From the NCBI GenBank assembly GCA_037045535.1, contig JBAOHI010000094.1:124001-188000 (forward strand): a stretch of 64,000 nucleotides of DNA. Reading direction: 5' to 3'. The stretch comes from Competibacter_A sp037045535. Its GTDB lineage: Bacteria > Pseudomonadota > Gammaproteobacteria > Competibacterales > Competibacteraceae. A model generated the notes under the pieces. It was not told where the DNA came from. It was given only the letters and a program-made list of their open reading frames with translations, and did no database searches. Below, in pieces: positions 49,501 through 57,260 of this stretch (the stretch's first letter is position 1; each line of letters begins with the position of its first letter). The translations under genes and the position numbers were made by a program.

Positions 49501-49798
49501 CGCTGACCAGCACCAGACCGAAGAAGCGATCCCGCCCGAACAGGCTGCTCCAAACGCCGTAGCGAGAACAGCGCTCGGAAAAACCATGGACCAGCAGGTA
49601 GGTAATGACCCCCTCGGTGAACACCACTGCCGCCGACAACGGCTTGACCAACAGCAGGGGGGTCATGTAGCCGGGCACCACCAGCCCCGACAAATTCCAG
49701 CCGAAACGCAGGGTAAAAAACACAGCGACCGTCACGCCAACCCACACCGTGGTGGTAACGGAACTGGCCAGGCTTTCGGGAAATAGCGCCACGGGCAT
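46577..49798 (-). CDS. Tandem PgsC/CapC-like membrane protein with large extracytoplasmic domain
   Basis: A 1073-residue protein, against about 150 for Bacillus PgsC. The first 170 residues follow PgsC: NLSGLVVPGYMTPLL, ITYLLVHGF, then FGLIVVSLIANQFWKTG. A second PgsC-like copy (about 205-360) repeats the pattern with YGWEFNGILIPSLLAL and GPRQLLFFFNLGYGYKLALG. About ten to twelve helices precede a soluble domain of about 690 residues, probably periplasmic. PgsC works with PgsB in polymer synthesis and transfer. It is the first gene of the overlapping operon; its ribosome binding site is weak. A regulator gene ends 187 bases upstream. Confidence 0.85.
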   Translation of the reverse strand: MPVALFPESLASSVTTTVWVGVTVAVFFTLRFGWNLSGLVVPGYMTPLLLVKPLSAAVVFTEGVITYLLVHGFSERCSRYGVWSSLFGRDRFFGLVLVSVAVRLVGDGWLWPAVGELWSDYFHTDFDYRGELHSFGLIVVSLIANQFWKTGVRGGWIPVFAPVGLTYLIVRYGLMEFANFSIANLSYAYNDLAASLLAAPKAYIVLLTTAFLASRMNLYYGWEFNGILIPSLLALQWYQPTKILTSFLEAFLVLGMARLLFRIPAVAGLHLEGPRQLLFFFNLGYGYKLALGWLLPLVWPTAPVGDAYGFGYLLTTLIAMRMHDKEIIARLTRATLQTSLVAVGVASVVGFALALLSEHRPWLEQPAVGTGVIVRSASRPLSELLNDDSVRLRRFWLQVGAPVPLPMELAAFAEGIEQLRAYLGGDRTALDRAAERLAAARYRIDWVERRYLYLHEEEPARGWGLYVLDTRAANNLVVEVPAPLDEQGVLAAGGGLFSALEGRALAVAGAQRAINRNGSLDVLRSRDTLFQRFHQVMARRDVLQVRAYTARSSEELAGVPAEAFQAGTVSPPTTLWVRASLPPSLNLARLRGLIDELPVNWASTPSANLQRETSEGGFAELVLNRADLRRLRVFDRIAPQTEATLQVGDIRIDGYLREWLLTDKRRLAGRGTDRYRPPRLEDLLYFDEEVLTPLLNLSRSVRPNGEWSAAGLAELRALAIAARGVGYDLLRYRHRASGQEYLILTEEEASSERRYWGTYVFRLGGGRNYLVAVPHPLFEINSFEYGVSLFERMQANVLSLAGAHPQANRDGTADVTVAANANSLFTLVGQVVLREAGDAPWLMVSVRAYGVRPGIPAPTADAVLAWGDGAVKPDSLGPLEQQLLAALNEDGLSTRFVDGAPETAGYEAAGSPQARYLSAAANKAFCTVWLSPLVRAALSQQGENAAQEIQFATVGIPTRQDDLYRYLASLPTAIEGTPPPAWREAARAYIERRDILNLRQLRDWPGFHYERLIDRDTQQAFLLALDAAGRPRLAVNLRPRQPDAEVVAGMPPQATEVERFKNAQAGWLLFGTP

Positions 49799-49985
49799 GA
49801 TCGGCCGATTTCCGTTCGAACCTTACGCGCAATCGTCCCGCTTCCGCCGGGAAAAAAGCCGGGAGCGAGAATGCCGTTTTGACAACCTGACCCTCTGCCC
49901 CCCGCGCTTTCCAGAGGCAAGCGCGCATTGGGCGCAGGGCTTCGAGCACTTCAGGATCTTCATCAGGGTTGATCGGTACAGGTTG

Positions 49986-52900
49986 TCAGTGGGCCGGTGG
50001 CGCATCGCCAAGATCCAACAGCAGCTTGACCTTGGCCAGCAATTCCGACATCTGCATCGGCTTAAACAGCACGGTGTCAGCGCCAGCCGCCAGAATTTGC
50101 TCTTCGACATCCGGACGCTTCATGCCCGTCAGCGCCAAGACCGGCAGGCGCGGATAATGCCGGTTGCGCCATTCCAGAAACTGCAAGCCATCCATGATCG
50201 GCATCATCATGTCCAACACGATGAGGTCCGGCACCCACTCCTGCATCAATACGATCGCCTGCCGCCCGTCGGCGGCGGCGCGGGCATCGTACCCTTCTTT
50301 CCGTAAAGACCAGGTAACCAGCCGCCGAATCACCTTGCTATCGTCCACGACCAAAACCCGCCTGTTCTCGGTCTGCGCTAGATACAACTGGCTGCGCGTG
50401 GTGTCGTCGCTATCGCTTCGCTCCTCGCCCCCGAAGCACGGCAGGCGCAGCACAAACCGCACGCCCTCGCCCAGCGCACTGGAAGCCTGCAAGACACCGT
50501 TCCAATCCGTGACCCGCCGCCGGACTACCCGTAGCCGCCGAAACAGCGGCGTGGCTTCGCTATCGTCGCGGCTCAACCAGGCTTGAAATTTGGCGTCTGG
50601 CATACCGAATCCTTGATTGCGCAGGTCGTAAACCAGCCATCGCGCCTGCTCCTGCAACTTGATCGTCAGTTGGCTCCCGACCATCGCATCCTCGATCAGC
50701 ACCGCCACCAGGACTTCCAAAGCCTCCCGCAAGGCATCGGCATCGGCCATGACCAGGCTGAGCAGTTCCGGCATGTCCACGACCACTCGCACCTGCCGTT
50801 CGTCGGCCCGTCCGGCGAGTTCTCCCAGCACCGCACGTAACGGCGCCCGTGGCTCGACCGGATAGCGATCCAGTTGCTGTAGCGCGGTCAAATCGGTCAA
50901 CAGATACTTTTGTGCCTGGTTGAGCAAGGTTACTGCTGTTTCCACCTGTCGGTGCAGAATCAACCGCACCGATCGCCGACTGTTTTCCGGGGATTGCTCC
51001 GCTTCGCGCAAATCCGTTGCTAGAACCATTGCCTGCAGATGATCGCGCAGCCGTTGATGGATTCGTTCGGTCAGCTCGGCCTTGACCAGACTCAGATTGT
51101 GCAAGGTCGTCACGTCGAACAGTTCGATGAGGACGCCCTGAAGCTGGAACGGGAGGGCTTCCGCCGCCTCGCCGGGTGGCCGCACGTCTTCGGCCACCAG
51201 AACCGGTTGGGCACGCAAGGTATAGCGGTGCCGAGTATCGTCGGGCACGCCGGCGGGCAAGGTCACCGTCTGGTGATCGACGAAAACCCGTCGCAGGGCC
51301 TGTCGTCCTTCGGAAAGGTCGATGCCGCATAGCGTACTCAGCAAATCCAGAGCGGTCATCTCGTAAGCCGGCAGTCGGCCCTGCCGCAGGATCGCAGCCA
51401 TCGCCTCGTTGGCTTGCAACACCCGACCGAAGGGGTTGTAAAAAATGGCGGCGGTTCCCATCTCCTGGAAAACCTGTTCCAACCTGAGTAATCGCCTTTC
51501 GAACACCCGCAATGCTTGCCGCAGCGCGTGATGCACGTTTTCACCGCCCTCAAGCCGCAGGTATCGGAACCTCTCGTCGCCGGTTTGCGCTGTCTGTCGC
51601 TGCTGCCATTGCAAACGGTGGTAGAGCATTTCGGCAATCTGATCGCGAAAATCGTCCACCAACGCGAAAAAGTCAGGATTGGCCGCGACCTTGTCGGGCG
51701 AGACGCCCATCGCCCAGAAACCCAGCAGCTCGCCGCCGAACAGCAGGGGTGTCATATATTGATCGATGGTGGCATCCGCTTTCAGAAACAGCCGTTGCTC
51801 CAGTCGCACGGTCCGGCGCTCGGCCATGGCGTCGCTGTAGGGTACTCGCCGGTAATCCCGGCGGCGTTCGTCGATATCGGCGAACCGGCAATTCAGCGCG
51901 GCGATTTCCCGGACGTAATATTGATCGGGAATGCGTTCCAGGAAGATCAGCCAATCGAGGTCGAGCGTTTGCCGAACCAGGTCGACGACTTGGTTCCAAG
52001 GCTCGGGGGATGCGTAGAATCCGGGCGATAGGGCCTGCTCGTGCGATCGGCTCGCCAGATCGATGACGAGCGAGCGCAGCGCCCTATCCTGAACCAGCGA
52101 TTTATGCCAAAACACCACGGCGAAGACCGCCGCTTGAACTACGATCAGAGCTGTTACTGGCGGCCACCATTGCGCGCGCAACGCCAGCCAGGCCGATGCC
52201 GCGTAGATTGCCAGAAAGACGCCGGTCACCCACAACCCAAAACGTAGCCATCCCCACTGATAAACGATGAGGTTGGCGAAAACCACCACTACCAGGATGG
52301 CGAGGACAACCAGGGCCGATAACGGCCGGATCGGCTGATCGCGGAGCAGGGTTTCGAGCGCGTAACCTTGAAACGCCAGCAACGGTATGCCGGCATCGTC
52401 CGTCCGGTCGAGAGGGGTGTGCAGGTCCGGCGTCTGAGGCGGGGGCAGCGAGCCGATCAAAACGCTGCGCTCCCGGACCAGCTCGGGGATCAGGCCACCC
52501 TGCAACAGCCGTTGCAGGGCGATCATCGGTGGATAGGCTGGACCGCCCTGAAAATTGACCCAGTACGACTGCTCGGGCAATGGTGGCCGACCATCCGCCA
52601 GTTGACTGACGACCTGGACTTCCAGAGCTGGATAATGTCGGCCTTGCAGCGAATGCCAAGCGTACTGGCGACGATAGACCCCTTTATCGACCGGCGGTAG
52701 CGCGACTACGCCAAACGGAGGTTCCCGGTCGAGAGTGCCAACCGCAACCGGCCACGGTTCCAGCCGGGTTTCGTCGGGATCGCCGGACGGGTCGGGGATA
52801 AGACCACGCCCGAAGATAACGCGCCCACCTGCCGCGAACGCGCGCCGGTAAAAGCTGGGCGAGGCATTGGGAGGCGCAAAGGCGAACACGATTTGCCGCG

Positions 52901-53231
52901 CCTCCAGCTTCTCCAATGTCTCTAGAACACGCAGCCAAGTCTGGTCACCGGCGTTGCGATCCCCCGGATCGACCCCGACCAGCAATACCCGGGGCGTCGC
53001 CGATTTGGCCGGGCTGTAGCGCACGAGTAGATCGTAAATAGCCGCATCGGGAAGCTCAAAAACACCGACAATATGTAATGCCCACACGCCAGTCGCAATC
53101 AGAATCGCGATGCTGGCCCCGTTAAAAAAAAGCTTCAGCGTATCTAAAAAATTACTAGCCGCTATTATGACAGTGTATTTTTTAACGATTGCTGAGTCAT
53201 CCGATGGAAGGACGGTCCTCAAATGTAGCAT
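49986..53231 (-). CDS. CHASE2-GAF-PAS regulator with degenerate kinase core and C-terminal receiver
   Basis: About 1081 residues from ATG 53231. The open frame extends to 53636, but that part overlaps the divergent aminotransferase gene and is rejected. A first helix is followed by a periplasmic CHASE2 domain (about 60-300), three helices (about 300-385), a GAF-like module, a PAS-like module and a kinase-like region. The kinase region lacks a clear phospho-His, and its N and G1 boxes are altered (LRNQGFGMP). The receiver is complete: VVDDSKVIRR, LDMMMPIMDG, ALTGM, LFKP. It precedes the PgsC-like gene on the same strand and may control that operon. Confidence 0.85.
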   Translation of the reverse strand: MLHLRTVLPSDDSAIVKKYTVIIAASNFLDTLKLFFNGASIAILIATGVWALHIVGVFELPDAAIYDLLVRYSPAKSATPRVLLVGVDPGDRNAGDQTWLRVLETLEKLEARQIVFAFAPPNASPSFYRRAFAAGGRVIFGRGLIPDPSGDPDETRLEPWPVAVGTLDREPPFGVVALPPVDKGVYRRQYAWHSLQGRHYPALEVQVVSQLADGRPPLPEQSYWVNFQGGPAYPPMIALQRLLQGGLIPELVRERSVLIGSLPPPQTPDLHTPLDRTDDAGIPLLAFQGYALETLLRDQPIRPLSALVVLAILVVVVFANLIVYQWGWLRFGLWVTGVFLAIYAASAWLALRAQWWPPVTALIVVQAAVFAVVFWHKSLVQDRALRSLVIDLASRSHEQALSPGFYASPEPWNQVVDLVRQTLDLDWLIFLERIPDQYYVREIAALNCRFADIDERRRDYRRVPYSDAMAERRTVRLEQRLFLKADATIDQYMTPLLFGGELLGFWAMGVSPDKVAANPDFFALVDDFRDQIAEMLYHRLQWQQRQTAQTGDERFRYLRLEGGENVHHALRQALRVFERRLLRLEQVFQEMGTAAIFYNPFGRVLQANEAMAAILRQGRLPAYEMTALDLLSTLCGIDLSEGRQALRRVFVDHQTVTLPAGVPDDTRHRYTLRAQPVLVAEDVRPPGEAAEALPFQLQGVLIELFDVTTLHNLSLVKAELTERIHQRLRDHLQAMVLATDLREAEQSPENSRRSVRLILHRQVETAVTLLNQAQKYLLTDLTALQQLDRYPVEPRAPLRAVLGELAGRADERQVRVVVDMPELLSLVMADADALREALEVLVAVLIEDAMVGSQLTIKLQEQARWLVYDLRNQGFGMPDAKFQAWLSRDDSEATPLFRRLRVVRRRVTDWNGVLQASSALGEGVRFVLRLPCFGGEERSDSDDTTRSQLYLAQTENRRVLVVDDSKVIRRLVTWSLRKEGYDARAAADGRQAIVLMQEWVPDLIVLDMMMPIMDGLQFLEWRNRHYPRLPVLALTGMKRPDVEEQILAAGADTVLFKPMQMSELLAKVKLLLDLGDAPPAH

Positions 53232-53278
53232 AAAATATAGTAGTGTAGGACTTATGTCGCGCTTATTGTCACCACTTT

Positions 53279-54862
53279 GTGAGGTCACATCTCCCAGTAC
53301 ACGGTCTAACGGGAATCGGCCATACTCCCGACATCGACTTTTTCGAGCGCCACCTTCCAAGGCGAGCAACATGCGGAAATCCATATCGATCCATTCTGCC
53401 CGACGGGATTTCATCGGCCTCGACACGAGACTATCGGCTAGCCGACGGTCGGGCGACGCCGCGCCGCTATCTCGATTCAGCCGCTTCGACACTGACGCTG
53501 CGCCCTGCCAAACAGGTGGCGGATGAATTGCTGTGCCACTACGCCAACACGCACAGCGAATTGCATTTTTCCGCTCGGATCGCCAGCCACGCCTATGACT
53601 GGGCGCACGCCCAAGCCTTGACGTTTGTCCAGGCAAACCCAGAACGTTATACGGCTTTCTTCGCTGGCAGCGGTTGCACGGCCGCGCTCAACCGACTGGC
53701 GCGAGCGCTAGCGGCTCGTCGGCCGGAACGGGACGTGGTTCTGGTATCGCTGATGGAGCATCACGCCAACGACCTACCACACCGCAAGCATGCCGGCCAG
53801 GTTATCCATGTTCCGCTGACCGGCCAGGCGCCAACGTTGGGCGCGGTGGATCTCGTGGAGACAGAGCGATTGCTGGAGCAATATTCCGGGCGGGTCAACT
53901 ACGTTGCGGTGGCGGCGGCCAGCAACGTGACTGGCATCGTCAACCCGGTACATGACATCGCGGCGCTAGCGCACGCTCACGGTACCTGGGTGGTGGTGGA
54001 CGCTTCCCAACATCTCGCCCACGCCGCGCTGCCGATCAGCGACACGGGCACGGCGGAACGAGAGCTGGACGCTGTGGTGTTTTCCGGCCACAAGCTGTAC
54101 GCACCAGGCTCGCCAGGCGCGGCAGTGGTCAAACAAATCCTGCTGGAAAATCACGAGCCCGACGAAGTGGGCGGCGGCATGGTCGATGACGTGTACTTGA
54201 GTGGCTATCGGATCAGCGCGCGTTTTCCCGATCGCGAGGAAGCCGGCACACCCGACATCGTTGGCGCTGTACAACTGGGCGCGGTGCTGAACGTGCTGCA
54301 ACGAATCGGGATGAAGCCGATTCACACCGCCGAGCAGGCACTGCTCCGGCGTCTGCTCGGCGAGCTATCGGCCACATCGGGCGTGCGGGTATACGGCGAT
54401 CTCGATCTGGAACGCACGCCACGCCTGGGCACGGTTGCCTTCAATCTGGCGGGGCTGGAACACGGACTGGTGGCCGCTGTGCTGAACGATTATCACAACG
54501 TCGCGGTCCGTAACGGCTGTTTCTGCGCTCACCCTTACGTCCGCGAGCTGCTGAAGCCGGAGCTGTGGGCGCTCGATCTTGATCTCGACACGAACGACGC
54601 GGCAACGCTGCTCGAACCCTGGCAGGGCATGGTACGCGCCAGCCTCGGCCTCTACACCCGCGAAGATGACGTAGAGGCTTTGCTAGCCGGCATCCACGAT
54701 CTGCTTGCCCGACCGGACCATTATCGGGCACTGTACGCGCCAGATGCAGATGGCAATTTCGTACACCGAACGTTTCAAGCGCCGGCTGAATCCCTGTTCG
54801 ATCCCGAAGCAGCGCTCGACCGGGCGCTGGCTCGATTGGGCATAACCGGCAACATGCTATAG
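53279..54862 (+). CDS. Class V aminotransferase, cysteine-desulfurase-like
   Basis: A PLP enzyme of up to 527 residues. Landmarks are RRYLDSAAST, NTHSELHFSARIA, MEHHAND, the VVDASQHLAHA Asp and the PLP lysine in VFSGHKLYAPGSPG. The late segment VRNGCFCAHPYVRELL holds a Cys pair in the region of the catalytic cysteine loop of desulfurases. The exact start is uncertain: GTG 53279 has no good ribosome binding site and similarity begins nearer residue 60. It may release sulfur from cysteine or act on a related amino acid. No Fe-S assembly genes are adjacent. Confidence 0.85.
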   Translation: MRSHLPVHGLTGIGHTPDIDFFERHLPRRATCGNPYRSILPDGISSASTRDYRLADGRATPRRYLDSAASTLTLRPAKQVADELLCHYANTHSELHFSARIASHAYDWAHAQALTFVQANPERYTAFFAGSGCTAALNRLARALAARRPERDVVLVSLMEHHANDLPHRKHAGQVIHVPLTGQAPTLGAVDLVETERLLEQYSGRVNYVAVAAASNVTGIVNPVHDIAALAHAHGTWVVVDASQHLAHAALPISDTGTAERELDAVVFSGHKLYAPGSPGAAVVKQILLENHEPDEVGGGMVDDVYLSGYRISARFPDREEAGTPDIVGAVQLGAVLNVLQRIGMKPIHTAEQALLRRLLGELSATSGVRVYGDLDLERTPRLGTVAFNLAGLEHGLVAAVLNDYHNVAVRNGCFCAHPYVRELLKPELWALDLDLDTNDAATLLEPWQGMVRASLGLYTREDDVEALLAGIHDLLARPDHYRALYAPDADGNFVHRTFQAPAESLFDPEAALDRALARLGITGNML

Positions 54863-54898
54863 TTTAAGCGTCACCGACCACTGAGGCAGTCCGTCGCC

Positions 54899-55030
54899 AT
54901 GCCCGATTTCTTGCGTAAGTTCATTGGCCTGTTGCTAATTTTCGCCGCCGTTGGCGTCGCCTCCTGTCAAGCGTTACTGGCGTCTTGCTCGCCTAGCGCA
55001 ACGACGATTTCCTCCATGTTGACCCATTAA
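54899..55030 (+). CDS. Tiny hydrophobic protein, possible lipoprotein
   Basis: A 43-residue frame from ATG 54899. It has a basic start (MPDFLRKF), one hydrophobic segment (about 9-22) and a VASCQALLASC region that could be a lipobox or a membrane anchor with two cysteines. It lies between the aminotransferase and XpaC-like genes on the same strand, with gaps of 36 and 29 bases. The ribosome binding site is weak. Its location at the head of the XpaC-TelA gene set is the main reason to keep it. Confidence 0.45.
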   Translation: MPDFLRKFIGLLLIFAAVGVASCQALLASCSPSATTISSMLTH

Positions 55031-55059
55031 ACGCCTGGAGTCCTTCTGGAGTTGTCGTC

Positions 55060-55977
55060 ATGGGTCGCCTCCTGCTATGGGCCAGCACCGTCCTGATTCC
55101 GCTGACTGCCCTAATTTTCCTGATTAGATGGAGAATTCGTACCATGGCCGAACGTTATCGGCAGACCCCGGACCGTTTTCCCTCTTCCAAAGGAATTCTG
55201 ATGTTCCTGCTGCCGCTGCCGGTGCTGTTCGCTACTGTCGCCTCGCTGGCGCGTGGCAATCTCGCCGGTTTGTTCGACAACACGGTCTGCTACGGACTAT
55301 TCCTGGGAGGAGCACTGCTGCTGCGGCGCGGCCTGCGGACGGAAGCTGAATATGACCGCCGCCGGGTTGCCAAGGCACCTTGGCCGCTCAAAACCTTCGG
55401 CGGTAGCCTCATCGCCCTTGCCACGGGCCTGACCGCCTGGAGCGGCGCGCACTATCATCCAGTGATGGCGGTCGCTTTCGCCTTGGCCGCCCTGCTGGGC
55501 TGCCATCTCACCTACGGCTTCGATCCACGCGGCGCCAAACGTTTTACCGACAGCGAGGGCGTGGACACCACCGACCGGGTACTGGAGGCACTGGCACAGG
55601 CCGAAACCTCCATCTCGGCCATCGAGCAAGCCACCCGCAACATCGGCAACGCCGAATTGAACGGCCGGCTACGACGTATCGCCGCTCAGGCCCGACAAAT
55701 CTTGACGATGCTGGAGGAAGACCCGCGCGATCTGCGCCGCGCCCGCAAATTCCTCAACGTTTATCTGGACGGCGCCAAACAGGTCACCGAAGGCTATGCC
55801 AAAACCCACGGGCGGGTCACCGCGCCGGAACTGGAAGACAACTTTCGCCGAGTACTGACCACTATCGAGGAAGTCTTTGCGGAACAACAACAGAAATTGC
55901 TGGAAACCGACGTCACCGATCTGGACGTGCAACTTGAGGTGTTGAACACCCAACTGAAACGGGAAGGAGTCGTCTGA
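55060..55977 (+). CDS. XpaC-like membrane protein (5-bromo-4-chloroindolyl phosphate hydrolysis family)
   Basis: A 305-residue protein with about four N-terminal helices (1-25, 45-65, 75-90, 110-150) and a helical cytoplasmic C-terminal domain (about 165-305) rich in Glu, Gln and Arg. The IRRIA/ILTMLEEDPRDLRRARKFLNVYLDGA pattern is that of XpaC. The biochemical role of XpaC is unclear despite its family name. It commonly sits beside telA, as here (108 bases upstream). Confidence 0.85.
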   Translation: MGRLLLWASTVLIPLTALIFLIRWRIRTMAERYRQTPDRFPSSKGILMFLLPLPVLFATVASLARGNLAGLFDNTVCYGLFLGGALLLRRGLRTEAEYDRRRVAKAPWPLKTFGGSLIALATGLTAWSGAHYHPVMAVAFALAALLGCHLTYGFDPRGAKRFTDSEGVDTTDRVLEALAQAETSISAIEQATRNIGNAELNGRLRRIAAQARQILTMLEEDPRDLRRARKFLNVYLDGAKQVTEGYAKTHGRVTAPELEDNFRRVLTTIEEVFAEQQQKLLETDVTDLDVQLEVLNTQLKREGVV

Positions 55978-56085
55978 CGGCGCGGCCTAAAACCCGTCCA
56001 TCGGTCTTCTTGCCAGCACGCGCCCCCGCTTCGGCTACCCCTCACTCCAAAATTTCCCTGGCCGCTTGAAAGGAACCGAATCATC

Positions 56086-57258
56086 ATGACCACCACGCCA
56101 GAGTCCGCCTCCGCCGCCACCCTTCCCGCGCTGCCGGCACTGCCCGAAGCATTCGCCGCTGCCCTGCCGCAGATCCAGCAGGATTTGGCTGCCCGTGCCC
56201 CGGCGCCCATCCAAGATCGGCAGCAAGTCGATGCCCTCGTAAAAGAGCTGGATCTTCGCGACAGCAACTCCATCATCTTTTTCGGCAGCAAGGCCCAGGA
56301 GCAGCTGACCACCATTTCCGACAAAATGCTGGAAGGGGTGCGTAACAAAGACACCGGTCCCGCTGGCACCTCGCTGAACGAAATGGTTGCGGTGCTGCGC
56401 GGTTTCGATCTCGACGGGCTGGATCCGAACAAGAAACCCGGTTTCTTCGCCCGGTTGTTTAACAAAGCCAAGCCGCTCGTCAAAATTATCCAGCAGTACG
56501 AGACCGTCCGTAACCAGATCGACACGATCAGCGACTCGTTGGAACGGCACAAAACCCAGTTGCTGACCGATGTCGCCACGCTGGATCGGCTGTACGACGC
56601 CAATCTCGACTATTTTCACACCCTGGAATTGTATATCGCGGCAGGCGAGGCCAAGCTGCAACAGGTGGATGCCGAAGAACTACCCGCTTTGGAACGGGAG
56701 GTCACCGCCGGTCAGGACATGGTCAAAGCCCAGACTCTGCACGATCTGCGCGCCAGCCGTGACGATCTGGAGCGGCGGGTCTACGACCTCAAGCTGACCC
56801 GACAAGTGACCATGCAAAGCCTGCCCAGCATCCGGTTGGTGCAGGAGAACGACAAGGGCCTGATTAACAAAATCAACTCGACCCTGGTCAACACCGTGCC
56901 ACTGTGGCGGCAACAACTGGCTCAGGCTATCACCATCTACCGCTCCGGCCAGGCTGCTAAAACCGTCAAGGCTGCCACTGACCTGACCAACGAACTGCTG
57001 CAATCCAACGCGGATAATCTCCGGCAGGCGAACGCCCAAACCCGTGCCGAGATCGAGCGCGGCGTGTTCGACATCGAAACGGTGAAAAAGGCCAACGAAA
57101 CCCTTATCGCCACCATTGAGGACAGCTTGCGCATCGCCGACGAAGGTCGCCGCCGCCGGAAAGAAGCCACTGCCCAACTCGAAACGCTGGAAGGCGAATT
57201 GCAGCAGGCACTATCCGCCGCGCGAGCCAGAACCCAACCACCCGCTAGAGGTCGCTGA
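56086..57258 (+). CDS. telA: TelA-family toxic anion resistance protein
   Basis: A 390-residue, largely helical cytoplasmic protein. TelA landmarks include SIIFFGSKAQEQLTTISDKML, YFHTLELYIAAGE and a C-terminal coiled coil (about 330-385). TelA/KlaA proteins are associated with tellurite and cell-envelope stress tolerance, but the mechanism is not settled. AAGGAA precedes ATG 56086. Two bases separate it from the SPFH gene, so these are co-transcribed. Confidence 0.92.
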   Translation: MTTTPESASAATLPALPALPEAFAAALPQIQQDLAARAPAPIQDRQQVDALVKELDLRDSNSIIFFGSKAQEQLTTISDKMLEGVRNKDTGPAGTSLNEMVAVLRGFDLDGLDPNKKPGFFARLFNKAKPLVKIIQQYETVRNQIDTISDSLERHKTQLLTDVATLDRLYDANLDYFHTLELYIAAGEAKLQQVDAEELPALEREVTAGQDMVKAQTLHDLRASRDDLERRVYDLKLTRQVTMQSLPSIRLVQENDKGLINKINSTLVNTVPLWRQQLAQAITIYRSGQAAKTVKAATDLTNELLQSNADNLRQANAQTRAEIERGVFDIETVKKANETLIATIEDSLRIADEGRRRRKEATAQLETLEGELQQALSAARARTQPPARGR

Positions 57259-57260
57259 TC

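Noticed and set aside
49799..49985. Promoter for the PgsC-like operon in the 187-base gap
   Set aside because: No convincing -35/-10 pair was found; only a short palindrome ATCGGCCGAT near 49800. Read-through from the regulator gene is equally possible.
53232..53636. N-terminal extension of the CHASE2 regulator
   Set aside because: The extension overlaps the divergent aminotransferase gene, has no domain similarity, and the first membrane helix begins only after residue 150 of the long frame.
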